Assembly: GCF_003144195.1 (NCBI RefSeq)
Contig: NW_020290044.1
Span: 79,896-143,895 of the forward strand
Source: Ceraceosorus guamensis
Lineage: Eukaryota; Basidiomycota; Exobasidiomycetes; Ceraceosorales; Ceraceosoraceae
DNA: 64,000 bases
Direction of reading: 5' to 3'
Made by a program: the position numbers and the translations under genes. A model generated the notes under the pieces. The model was not told where the DNA came from, did not search any database, and was given only the letters and a program-made list of their open reading frames with translations. Positions 24,001-35,190 of the stretch are shown one piece after another (position 1 is the first letter of the stretch; each line of letters begins with the position of its first letter).

Positions 24001-25530
24001 GTAGGTAGCGCTGCTGGCAGAGTGGGGAGAGTCTGTGACAGGACGACCAGAAATTTGGCTCTCCCCATGAGTTGAGGATCTTCGATGTGAGGTGATGCGA
24101 GCAGGCGTGACATCAATAGCGTACACTGCGCTCGCTTCAAAAGTGGATCGGACCAAATTCGCCACCTTCTGCAACCTGCGCGGTCGAACGTGGCCAGACC
24201 TGTTGGCAGCTGATGAAGATGTGAAGTGCTGATGTCCAAGCATTTCCTGGTCTTCCTGCATGTCATCACGGTCCATGTCGTCCACATCGTCGGCTGTGTC
24301 GCGCGCAAGCTGTGCGATTGCGATTTGATTTTTCTTCATTCTTTGGACTTGAGAATGTTTTGCCTCGTGCTCCAAAGCTTCGCTGACCATATCTGCGATG
24401 TCTTGCAATAGACGTGCGTCGTCCTCACTGAAGTCCGAGCGTGGCTCAGTTCCCAAAATAGTGAGCCGACCTAGCTCTACCTTGCTCAAACCGCCACAGA
24501 CTTGCTGACTGGCAGGTCCATCCGCATCAGGCGTTGACAAAACCAAAGGAGCTGAAGCGTAGAATCTGACCCGCTGGCCCCGGGAATCCCTCGGTTGCAG
24601 GCCAGCTGTACGCCAATCCTCGTCAAGGTCCGGAATGCAGACGACCGCACGTGGACTCAGCATGGCATGAGCGCAAAGCGCCTGACTTGCCTGAATCACG
24701 CTATCCGCGAGCCATCCTGCTTGACCAAGGAAAAGGATCTTTGGCTCGGTCGTCTGAGCGCAAGCCACTGTGACTGTTGCGGCCGCTGCTCTAAACACCG
24801 CCTTGGCGTGTCTTGCATAGCGATCAGCTGCGTGCCGCTTCATATTGCGCCTGGGCAGTGAGCAGCTGTGCCAGATGCTATGTAAGTCTTCGAAGATGTT
24901 AGCCATGGGGGTGTTGTTGAAATCGACAAGTGTTGCCTCGACATTCAACCACTCACCCAGCATATTCGCGCGCCAGACGCTGCGCAGATGGGACGGAGGG
25001 AGGGGCCAGATATCCATGGCGACGGTAGAATTCTTCGAGGCGACAGTAGCGTGGATGAGTGCGCTGCTGATCACACTGCGACTACGCACCGTCTACTCAC
25101 CGCGAGGCTCCATTAGGTGTCCCTCTTGATCATACACGTATTTTTGTGCTGGCTCTATTGGCAACGCAGCCTCAGGACCTTTTCCTGAGGTAGCAGCAAC
25201 GTTGGCCCAGTCCGCCCATCGACCTGCTCTGTAAGCCGCAAAGAATCGTTCCCACTCCTCCTCGTCTTCGAAGTCTGGCTTCTTTGGAGCTGTGGACCAG
25301 AAGGGTAATTTTTGGTCCCTTGGAGAGGACGGAGAGCTATCGGAGGCTGTATTTTCCTGCTCAGACTGCCGTGGGGGAGACAATGGGGCTTTGATGGAAG
25401 CTTGATCCGTAGGCGAGCTTTGGTCCGATGAGGCACCGAGCTCACTTGTAGATGAGCTCGAACCGGTCGGGGTAGCTCCCTCAGAAGGCCGCGATGTCAG
25501 GCCAGGATTTGCGATTGTGTCGTCAGCCAT
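21061..25530 (-). CDS. Hybrid sensor histidine kinase with GAF, HisKA/HATPase and receiver domains
   Basis: Proposed exons 25530-25097 and 24979-21061, 4353 nt, 1450 residues. A Ser-rich acidic N-terminus ends in a conserved-looking block (PDFEDEEEWERFFAAYRAGR). Next comes a GAF-like sensor (WRANMLGEWLNVEAT; RFYASAPLVLS ... GRLTILGTEPRSDFSEDDAR). The HisKA dimer/phosphoacceptor box is QHELRTPLHAILGITDF with His ~771. The ATPase domain keeps its N box (KIVNNAVRFNRTEGG), G1 (EDTGVGM) and G2 (GIGLGF). A C-terminal receiver has VLLVEDNSVNMKLL, phosphoacceptor Asp ~1358 in LLDMSMPRMDGF, and the conserved Lys in RTKPLS. All catalytic residues are present, so phosphotransfer His to Asp and on to a Ypd1-type carrier is expected. 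There are no TM segments, so it is probably cytosolic or nuclear. The intron acceptor at 24980 has a strong pyrimidine tract; the donor is less certain, because the best consensus GTGAGT at 25100 gives the wrong phase. Confidence 0.9.
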
Positions 25531-28500
25531 GTCAGCAGAGGTGGGTGTGGGTCCGAAGACAGGACGATTATGTATGCGTAGTACGCGACGACTGTGTGCT
25601 GAGCGGCTGGGGCGACTGTTGGGTGGACACTATCACTTGAAACGCTGGTAAGTGATCGCAAGCGATGAACCAAGGCAGCGAAGTGCGCGGACAAGCGAGG
25701 CGGGCCGAAGCCCTGACAGAAGGGAAAAGGACGAGAGGGGAGAGAGGGCAAGAAAAGGGCGATTACGGCCATAAAGGTACGAAGCAGACGCGTGTGCAAG
25801 TATACCACAGACACCGCGACTGCTGATTGGAGGGTGCGGGTCGCGCAGCAAGCTTCATGGGATGGCGCTACGCTCGGCGAGGCAGGGTTCAGCCACGGTG
25901 CGATCACGCGTCGAGCAGAATATCGGCACTGGGTGAGAGTTGCAGCACTGATGAGCTTACTCACGCAACGAAGGAGCAGGTTGCTCGGCGGGCATGCCCG
26001 GGCACTTGCAGATTTCGCATGAGCTTGCTGGGTGTATGCTGCAGCACTTGAGGCTCTAATTTTACAGCAACAACTACGACGACGCAGATAGCAGCTCTGC
26101 AGAACTTTTGGTTGCCGATGGAGCGGCAGGAAAGCAGCGAGCAGGCTGCTACCAGCGCAAGCAGCAGCTGCAGTGCAGCAGGGTCTTATTCTGCAGGGAC
26201 ACTTCCATTCAGTCGGCGGCCGGCCCTGTGCGAGGCTTACATACGGACTCATCCTGACGAGTACGCGGTCAGACTACTGCACTCTGACTGTGTGACTCTT
26301 GCAGCCATGCAGTAGTACTGTACAGTAGTAGCTTGGGACTAAGAAGGTGCGGCAATTCTGAACCCCGATTCGTAATGGCCATCATAGCAATTTGAAAGGA
26401 GCTGTGCCTGAAGACCGCTCGTCGCTGCGTAGCCTTTCCCGAATCGTCTCGTACCCGGGCCTCGCGGCCAGGGGTCGAGGGAGTAAGCTGGCAGACTTTC
26501 TTCCTTTCTATTCGTCAGAAGCGCCACCAGAACCCACGATCATACTCATGACTGACTGCACCGAACCGTACAGAGTGTGTGCTCGTCCCAGCCACAGCGC
26601 GGGCCTTGAGTCGTGAATCTGGGCACGTACATGTACCGCACTCACAGACTGTTCGCTGCTTCTCTTGCGCTGTACATCCGCCACTTGCGAGGGTTGCTGA
26701 CTGGGATGGGGCCAGGATTCCGCCTGGCTTTGCTGCGTCTGAGCAACAACGATGCAGCGTGCGGCCCTACATGCGTGCGCTCTAAAACTGGCCGGGATTA
26801 AAGCTCACTTGCATGACGGGGCATGCAGCGATGGCCCACCGAGACGGAAAGCAAAGATAGCCCTGTCCAGAATCTGCAAATTATCTGGCGCAAGGAAAAG
26901 AGGTCACACAGCGTGTGGATGATTGGGGCCAGAGAAGGAGCAGCATATGGTCTGTGAGGGTGCCCTTGGCCGTTGGTTTCGGAATGAGAGCCCGTGTGTA
27001 CGCGGACCGAAACCTCCGCGCTGCTGGCTCTCGCAGCGACGTGAACTCACCTCGACAGTACTGAATTCCTAATCCGTGCATACAGCGCACACATTAGCGC
27101 TGACTCGCGGCGGATGTAGCGCGCAAGCGGGCAGCGTGAGTATCGAGCAGGACCGCTGCGATGTGGAAATCAGGCGACTGTACGACACGCCGTAGATGCT
27201 GGATGAATGCTGAGCTGCTCAGCCTGATACAGAGCTCGAGTGCCCATCCAGCTTCATGCATGGAACGTCAGCCACACGCCTGACGAATCCGTGTTGCGGC
27301 GGCCCTACCGACTTTGGTCGTGAGTTATATTCGAGATTCGAATTGGGACCCCAGCTTCATGCATGGAACGTCAGCCACACGCCTGACGAATCCGTGTTGC
27401 GGCGGCCCTACCGACTTTGGTCGTGAGTCGAAGGAGCGGCAGGTCTCTTTGTGTGCGTCGTGGTCGGAGGGGCATGCCCAGGAAGATGTGCATGGGGACT
27501 CAACATCCTCGCCCTGCTCTAGCGCTTTCTTGAGACGTCGGGGTAGAGGACGACCAGCGCCTGCACCGAACCATCAAGGCTCAGTCAAGCATGCATACCG
27601 CTTCGCGTTCTTCTGCAAGGAGCTCGGCAGTGGTGCACGATGGCGTACCTGTCAAGTTTCACGGAGCCTTCGACACTCAAGACTAATGAGTCTTGATCGT
27701 GAGCAAAGGTCAATCCTCCGTAGAATACACAGTACGCTTCTACTCACGCTCCTGACAGCGTCAAACAAGCCTTGAAGGGCCCGCTTCCATGACAAGCACG
27801 CGCAGCCTTGGATCGTCGTTCTCTCCTTTTTATGCATCCGATGGTATTCAAACTCCTTCGGCTTGGCGCCGCAACAGCGCAATGTCTCCGCAGTTCGTTG
27901 CACCGGGCCCGGACAGCTTGTAGACATATGATCACGCCTGAACACACTCGATGTTGGCGGTTGTAATCAAGACTGGAGAGGAGACTCAAAAGACTATCTA
28001 CATGAAAGGATGTGTTCATGCTGTGCAGACGGATGCGTACGAAGCACGTGACACCTATACGCCGTGCGCCTCGGCTTTGATCTGGGCCTCGAGCGACAAA
28101 ATTGCTAGACATGGTGGTCCTCCCCACAGAGAGACTTCACCAAGGTCCGAGGAGAGAGAAGGGCAAGGGAGAAAGGTGGCCCTGCGACACGTGCCAGCGA
28201 CGGCATCGCATTGACGCGACCACTTACCCAATTACGGTGCGTCTCACCGCAATCCGTCTTGTGGACATCCCCACGCGAGACCACACACACCCGCAACGTA
28301 TTCGCTAGCTTGGCCGCACTCCCACCGCATTCTTTGTGCCTCAATCGCAAATTTAGCCGCCTGAGTCTGAACACTAAAGCCATCGACACGCAGAAGTAGC
28401 CCTCAACACGAGAAGTCGATTGATGTATTGACGAGAAAAGCAAAATGCAGCAATTGTCCGCGTCCTCGAAGAGTTGGGGCTGATGAGCGGAAGGTAGAGC

Positions 28501-28550
28501 AAGTCCAGAAGCCGCAGCGCGAGATGAGTGTGATATGTTGCAGGGAGTCT
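25531..28550. other. 3-kb gene-free region with a direct repeat
   Basis: It lies upstream of the histidine kinase and downstream of SKN1/KRE6. No ORF shows a recognisable domain. It contains the 78-bp direct repeat described separately and a short inverted repeat CAAGACT-AATG-AGTCTTG near 27678-27695. The first few hundred bases should be the kinase promoter. Confidence 0.5.
27248..27428. repeat. 78-bp perfect direct repeat, two copies with 25-bp spacer
   Basis: Copy 1 is 27248-27325 and copy 2 is 27351-27428; the offset is 103 bp and the copies are identical over all 78 positions read. Each copy holds a small inverted repeat CGTCAG-(8 nt)-CTGACG, in copy 1 at 27266-27271 and 27280-27285. 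No coding role is evident. It may be a recent local duplication, or an assembly artefact. Confidence 0.9.
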
Positions 28551-31244
28551 TTAACATTGTCCGAGAAGGCGATTCGGCGCAAAAGGTCGGTTGTAGCCTC
28601 CGCGAGCAGCAGTCGCGGTCCAAGTGGTCAAGTTGGGGTTGGTGTACACATCGATGTGCCTGTCGATGTAATCCTTCGTGGGCATATTCTCGGGTGAGCA
28701 TCCCACATTTTCGCTTCCTTCGTCTTGCCAGACTCTGACGTAATCGATCAGGTACTTTGCAGGGAAGGTAAGTCTGTCAAAGTCGACGGGAGAGAAGCCT
28801 TCGGACATGCCCAGGTTCATGATGATGTACATGGGCTCGACTGGAATGGGCCGGGCGGCGATTTCGGTTTCGGGGTTGGCGCCGAGAGCGCGGGCGCGCA
28901 GCGTCCACATCGGTCTGCCACCGTGAGCAGTCCAGGTGATGAAGCCGCCATCGCTCTCGTATCCAGGTCGGTACTCGAAGCCATACTGATCGTATTCTCC
29001 ACCCGTGTCCTCGTAGTTGTTGTCTGGAGTGGTGATGAGACTGCTAGCGCATTGCTGCCACACGCCACCCTTGTAGTTGTTCTGTCCATTGGAGAATTGC
29101 GAGTGATACTCGACAGCGCCACCGTCGAGCGTGATGTTCATGCCGGCATCGAACGGTGCCAGCTGCAAGCTCATGCTGACGTCGCCAGAAACGCCTGGGC
29201 GCTGACCAGCAGCGGCCTCAATTGCGTCGATCTCTGGAGCTGCTCGACCCACGTAGGTGCCATCTGGGTGCTTAGGACCTGGATGGTCTTCGAAGTCTGG
29301 ACATGTGCATCTGGAAAGTCGTTGACCAGGCAAGTAACTGAGCGTACCACCGTACTCTTCAGGGTATGTGCCTGTGGTCGCAGCTGCGATGGGACCACCT
29401 TCGGGGTACGTCTGATTCGCGAGAGTGCCGACGTCGCATCTGGATGCATCAGGGTGAGAGACGTGTAAGCCACACCATATCGGGCGTCGAGGACAATGGT
29501 CGAGCGACCAGCCACTTTGCCCAGGCATACGTCCGACAACGGAGGCACGCTGCTGAAAGACTGCCCTACCGCTACGTAGCTACCCTGCGCGTCGTCGGGC
29601 ACACTCACGCGTCATAAGTGTAGGGCCAGAGACTGAAATTCCAAGGCAAGAAATGTATTAGCATGAGCCAAGCTTCGCTGAAGAATACTGGCGAGATCAA
29701 GCGACGTACCCTGCCAATGCGGAGAAGTGCTCATGTGTCAGCACGAGCGCAGCATCGTAGACCGCTGGAGTAACTCACCTTCTGTGCTCGCACCGTGACC
29801 AGCGCGTCCAAGATTGCCTATGTGAGTAAGAGTGTGGTGGGTGAAGGGGTCAGAGCACGTCAGAGTAAGATTCAGGTCGCATCGGATGGCGCAGCAAGCG
29901 AGCCCCGCGCCCACAGCCTTCTCGTCAGCTCTCCCACACTGCACTCTGTAGACACGCACCCATCGTCCACGCAGCGGGCCAAAGACCTGCACAATGAGGG
30001 GTGAGGATATATCACATCAGTCCGAGGGCGTCGTTTGCGCAGAGCACGTGTGCGAGATTGTCAAACCCACCAGGAATGTCGTGAGCGCCGGGAAGTCTGA
30101 CGCGGAATTCGATGTGACCTCCAGTGAAGCAGAATTTGTTCCATGACTGCACCATGCCGCTTCGGAAGTTCATATTTCTGTGGGCATGCTCGATCATGGT
30201 GATGACCATGTTACCTCCCTCGGTAGTGACAGCGGAAGGATCGTACCTACAAGGGTAATGTTGTGGTCAGTCAATAAGAGATGACGGTCGCGCGCACCAC
30301 TGGTGGACTCACCATTCGTAGTCGCCTGTTCCCCAGTAATGAAGGTCCACTGCTTCCCAAAAGGGATCGTCACCCGGATAAAAAGATCGACCGTCGACAT
30401 TGAATTCGTCGCTAAAGACAAGATTCATGTTTCGTTGACCGTCGATGCTTCTTCGGCGATATGCCGACCGTGGCGTGTCAGGGTCGATGAGGCCGCGAAA
30501 GTTTTCGGGAATCTGCCCGCTGCTGTTGGTTCCTCCCATACCGAAACCACCCTTGTTGCTTTCTTGCTCTTGGAGAATATGGTACATGAGGGGGTATCCA
30601 CCGAATAGCATGAGCAGACCAGCAGCGAGAAGCGCGACCGTTCCGATGTTGACTAGCCCACGAAGGGTAAAGATGGAACCACGACTGTTTGGCGATTTGC
30701 CAATCTTTGGATCGTGGAGATAATCATCATCTTCGATGGTACCAGGCCTGCCCCACGAGTCGGGCAGGGAAGCAAATGCTACTGGAGCAGCGTAAGAATA
30801 CTTTTCGGAAGCGCTACTTAGGCGCTTGTCGAAGGAATCGTTCGATCCTAACGAACTAACGCCTGAAGCATTGGCATCTCGCTGTGTCCGAGCAGCGGCA
30901 GCGATCGCTGTCGCTCCAGATTGTCCCACAGCCGTGAATCCACCTGGTGCATACCGACGACCCGAGTTGAGCGATGAGGAGGAGCTTCCATAGTTACTGG
31001 GTTGAGCTAGTGGACGAGTGCTAGAAGCCGGTGTGTGACCGGACGAGTGGGACGAAGAGGGAGCGGATCCCGTCGGGCTGGGCCGACGAGGGGAAGACGA
31101 ATGCATCAAAGGAGTTTGGGCGGAGGGAGAAGAGGGTTGTCGATTGAATGCTGCGTTCGGTCTACCGTACGATTCTGCGTTGCGGTCAGAACTGAGATTG
31201 GCACCGGGCACCAATGGAGAGTAGTGAGGGTTGATGGTTGGCAT
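28551..31244 (-). CDS. SKN1/KRE6-type beta-1,6-glucan synthesis-associated GH16-like protein
   Basis: Exons, 5' to 3': 31244-30313, 30246-30071, 29986-29960, 29817-29779, 29710 (one base), 29632-29609, 29439-28551; total 2088 nt, 695 residues. The N-terminus is a Ser/Pro-rich cytosolic region of ~195 residues. A type II signal-anchor follows (NIGTVALLAAGLLMLFGGYPL). Then comes a lumenal GH16-like fold: FSDEFNVDGRSFYPGDDPFW, VDLHYWGTGDYEWYD, FTGGHIEFRVRLPG, IPGLWPAAWTMGNLGRAGHG, STEGLWPYTYDACDVGTL, LPGQRLSRCTCP, YIIMNLGMSEGF, DYVRVWQ, and a terminal Cys. Skn1 and Kre6 are Golgi/ER membrane proteins needed for cell-wall beta-1,6-glucan. The conserved STEGLWPYTYD motif is restored only if a single G is inserted between two introns of 68 and 77 nt. 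Alternatives are non-canonical splicing or a one-base sequence error. Confidence 0.93.
29710..29710 (-). other. Putative single-nucleotide exon in the SKN1/KRE6 gene
   Basis: The minus strand reads ...TTGGCAG|G|GTACGTC... at this point. Intron 29778-29711 starts GTGAGTT and ends GGCAG. Intron 29709-29633 starts GTACGT and ends TTTCAG. The flanking exons end in GAA-G and begin T-CTC-TGG, so exactly one base (G) is needed to give Glu-Gly-Leu-Trp of the conserved motif. Confidence 0.55.
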
Positions 31245-32607
31245 CGTGTTCGTGCGCAACGTGTAAACGTGAGTGCGTCGCGGTGACAAAGTCTAACAGG
31301 TTGGGGGTGTGTATAGGATGCCGCCGGGGTGGACGAGCATTTATGGCATTTCGACATGGCCCTCACCATGCCCGTCGTCACGTCAGGCAGAGGACCCTGT
31401 CGACTTCGTTCCGAAATAGCACCACATTTGCGCATTTTTTGGGACGGCGAGCGTGGCTTGGCGATGCACGATCGCCGCAGACTCCCGTCGGACGTGGGCA
31501 AGAGACACCGAGTCAGACGGGTCCGTGGGGGCAAGTAGTCGCACCGTGATTCCAGCATCAAACAGACGACTCTGCAGACGGAAGTAGTCGCACTGTAACT
31601 TCAGCATCTTCATCTTTGCTCGACATGTCTCACGCTTGGTCGTGCGACTGTTCAAGCGCCCAGTGCTGGAGAGCGTTTGCCAATCTTGAACCGTGCCGCG
31701 CTTTGGGTGACACGAACGGAACGTTTGTCGGGCACTGTATGCGCTGATTTGCGTCGCTCGTGGATGCCAAGGGCCAAGCAAAAGAGTGTGCATCGTGCTA
31801 GAGATGCCTGCGCAGAGCGTTGTGCACGCGCGGTGCAACACTCGTCCTCCTTGTCTTGTTCATAGTGAGATCCCATCCAGGACGTGCCAAGAAAATCTCA
31901 GAAGCGCCACCTGAGCGAAATGCAACCATCTTGCTGCTTTTCCGCTCCGCTTCACGCTCACCTCGAGCGTCGAGAGCCTCGTTCTTGGCGTTGAGGAGGT
32001 GAGAGGAAGGTGACATGCAGTGCGGCGCTGCTGGCCTGCTGACGAAGAGTCGAGTGCCCCTGTCCTGCAGCTTGCAGGGCTTGGCTTTTCGTGCAGCTGG
32101 GTCAATTCTTGGCGCAAGTCACGTGACTGACCCAAGTCTTCAGGCCGTTTCGCCGCCGCATCTGCCTGAGTAATCACGAATGAGCGCGGTGATCTTGAAT
32201 CGATTTGAACTCACACAGCGGCTCTCGACTTATCACTGTGATTTCAATATCAATCTCAAGGTCACACTTTCCATATATCGACCCAGCCGTCCTCCATTTG
32301 CAGAAAGCCAATGCTTTGGGGCCTCATCGCGCAATTCAGTCCCGATGCCTACAATCAGAATATTGAGGTGTAGCGCCTACGGCTACGCAATCGCCGGCGG
32401 GCCGGCACTTTGGCAGATCTTGCGGAAGGACTCCCGCATCGACAGCTGACAGCCGGTCGAAGTTGTAAAGCAAGAACAAAACACACAGCGCTTCTTCACA
32501 ATGAATGATTACCCCTCGAAACTGTCGTCAGAGAGCTTCCTATAGTGTACAAAGGTATTGACTCATTCGACAAGCAAACGAATGCAATCGAAATCCCGCA
32601 TAACCCC
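31245..32607. other. 1.36-kb intergenic region
   Basis: Upstream region of SKN1/KRE6 and downstream region of the b561 gene. It contains one TAATCACGAATG element at 32171-32182. No gene was recognised. Confidence 0.5.
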
Positions 32608-33726
32608 TCACCTACGTCCAGCCGGCACAAAGTCGGTCTTCTTGGGAAGCTTGCTAGTCTGCACCCTCGCTGCGCCGCCCAGAAACGTGCCAACGAGGGC
32701 TAAGACGATGACGGCTCTCTCCTTGCCGCTCGTGGCACCTTGCATCCAAGTCGTCTCGAGGATGGCGAGCAGGAAGGTGAGGAGGAACAGCGGGAGGAGG
32801 ATGTATCCAGACAATCTGTGGTGGCGAGTCGGAGCGCGGTAATGCGAGGAACGAGCATGGTCAGATATCTGTGAAGAAGGTGTGCGCTGCTCCGAGCGCA
32901 TCTACGCACCTGTGCCACTTCCACAGCCCTTTGGCTTTATTTGGTCCTCCAAGAAGCGTGCCATTTCCCCATACAGTAGCCGCACCAACAGCAGCCTGCA
33001 CCCAAGCGATAATGACAGCGGCAAAACCGAGGGTGCCATGCCAGCTGATGAAATGCTGTGTGCCGGGTTTGGAATGAAGGTACCACATGATGATGGCGCC
33101 AGCTGTAAAGAGCGGCAGCACGATTCCAAGATGGATGAGCTGGTGCAGCAGAAGGGCCGAAGCTTTGGATTTGGGTCTGCTCGTCGTCGTTGGCTGAAGG
33201 ACGAGGATGGATTGACTGATGAAGACGAGACCCAGCGACTGTGGAGCGCCACGCCACGTGCCCGTCAGCGCAAGACACTCCGCACGAGACGTCGACAGTG
33301 GCACACACCTGCAACAACGGATGATAGCCAAACAGCGGTAAATTATTCCAGGGCATTTTGCTGAACACCAAAGACCAGACGAGCGCCACAAAGGCCACCG
33401 CAAATATCTGCGACAAGGTGATTGTTTGGTGCGGCATGAGCTCACAAGGCAATGAAACCTTCACACGCACACTTTCTTTTGCTCACCTGAACAACCCAAG
33501 CAGATCCCGACATATTGTTGCTCCTAAACACTCGCCAAGGTGTAGAGTCTCTATCCGTCTCTCTCAACACTCTTCTCTCCTCCTCCTCTGCCTCCGTCTC
33601 TCCTGACAAATGTTCTCCGCCTCGCGCGTAATGTCGTTGATGTTGAAGACCTTCCTCTTCTCCGCCGGGTGCGAGCAAAGGCTGCGTCTGCTCGGCCGCA
33701 GCGTGAGATGCTGCCGAGGCGGACAT
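32608..33726 (-). CDS. Cytochrome b561-domain membrane protein
   Basis: Exons 33726-33487, 33407-33309, 33238-32910, 32815-32608; total 876 nt, 291 residues. A hydrophilic acidic N-terminus of ~75 residues precedes about six hydrophobic segments. Candidate haem-ligand histidines lie in FGYHPLLQ, LLHQLIHLGIVLP, ISWHGTLGF and WKWHRLSGY, in the order expected for the b561 fold. Family members shuttle electrons across membranes, commonly from ascorbate or to ferric iron. No DOMON or reductase partner domain is fused, so the donor and acceptor here are unknown. The first in-frame ATG was taken as start. The junction KWH-R^LSGY keeps the last His and following helix in frame. Confidence 0.88.
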
Positions 33727-35190
33727 GAATGCTTCGCCTCTGTTCGTCTTTGCTCGCCCAATCACTTCACGAACCAGTGAACGTGCCTATATGGTTTGAC
33801 GGAACTCGCGAGCGAGAGAGGTTGGTCGGTGTATGCGGCGCGCTTCCGTAGAAAGACCCGATCGGTAGAATCTGACTGAGCAGACGAGCACAATCGTGGC
33901 GAATGAAATGAAGAGTCGACGTTGCAGTCGAAGGGTCGCAGTAGAGCTGAAGCTTGGTGTGATTCCCAGAATCATGAGATCGTCGACAATTTAGAATCAG
34001 AATCGTGAATCGTGAATGTGAATGTGGAATTATCCAGCGAGTCGAGTGTGAGTGACGACAGCACCACGTACCGTTCAGGGTTCAGCCATATGTATCTATG
34101 GCCGCAAGCTGCACCCATGCTGGCTGTGCGAACCGAATCGGACCGCACATGCAACTTAGCGCCGAACGTGCTGCTGCCAGCCTGGCCCTGCTGCTGCATG
34201 GTAAGCGTGCTGCGCGCGTGCCTGATGAGTAACGCGCCAGCTCTGCTTGGCTGAGCAGTCAGAATTGTGAGCTGATTGCGTCATCAGCCAAGGCAACCGT
34301 GAGGTTAGAAGCGCACAGAAACAGACCCGTCCGCATGGTCCACTCGACATCGGGCCATCTTTGTCTCTCGAGAGCGCGGCGGTGCGGGAGACCCAACAGG
34401 CAAGCCTTCGGTCTGCACACGCATCAAAAGCTTTGTCAGCTTTTGGATGCCAGCTAGATTATTCTGTCATAATTGCGACGCAACAGGCCTGGGCTGAGGT
34501 GTTAAATATGGACATGAGGAAAGGCGGCAAGTATAGAGCGGATGTGTGCTGCTAATAGCGATCGGTACATTGGAAAAGAGGGTAAGGATGCTGCTTGAAG
34601 CGAGCTGTAGGTAGCTTAAGACTAAACCCTAACATAGCCCGGATGGCGTGACAGGCCACAGGTGCATCGTCTACGAATGAATGTCATCCGGATGAGGAGG
34701 GCCCGTCCGGCGCTGTAATTTGAATGCGCCATCACCTTGATGATATGCAGGAATTCGCAGCAAGGTGAGGTAAGGACCAACCAGCGGAGGCAACTTGCAC
34801 AAGAAGCAAGTCGCTTTTGCAGCGACGTTATGACGACGCTTTGATGCTCATGGCTAAGTTGGGCCACGGAAAGTCGTGGCGACGACGAGGCGCGGATACT
34901 CGGAATAGGTGGCTGGGCCCTGGTTCATTTTGCGGGTCGTCGGCCGGTCGAGTCGAATCGAAGCGAAGCGAAGCGAGAAGGTAACCTAAATGGAGGGGTC
35001 GGATCGAATCGGGTGCCAAGGAAGGACGTTGGGGAAGCGGTCCCTTGACGAAGCTGCGCGCTCCAGCGCCCGCGCATAGATGCTCGGCGGCCGCAGGGAT
35101 GGACTCCACAAAGTCATGGCCATGTGTTGCCACAGCAAGACCTCAAGGCTCGAAGGCCTGTGCAAGACTGGCTAGTCCCAATCTGTGCGC
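33727..35190. other. 1.46-kb intergenic region
   Basis: Promoter side of the b561 gene and 3' flank of the cyclin gene. A tandem AATCGTGAATCGTGAATG occurs at 34001-34018 and a GAATCGAAGCGAAGCGAAGC run near 34956-34976. No gene was recognised. Confidence 0.5.

Noticed and set aside
27314-27775. 153-codon plus-strand frame running through one copy of the direct repeat
   Set aside because: No domain, and the frame depends on duplicated non-coding sequence.
28105-28701. 198-codon open frame on the minus strand next to SKN1/KRE6
   Set aside because: It overlaps the real last exon in another frame and shows no recognisable motif; probably chance.
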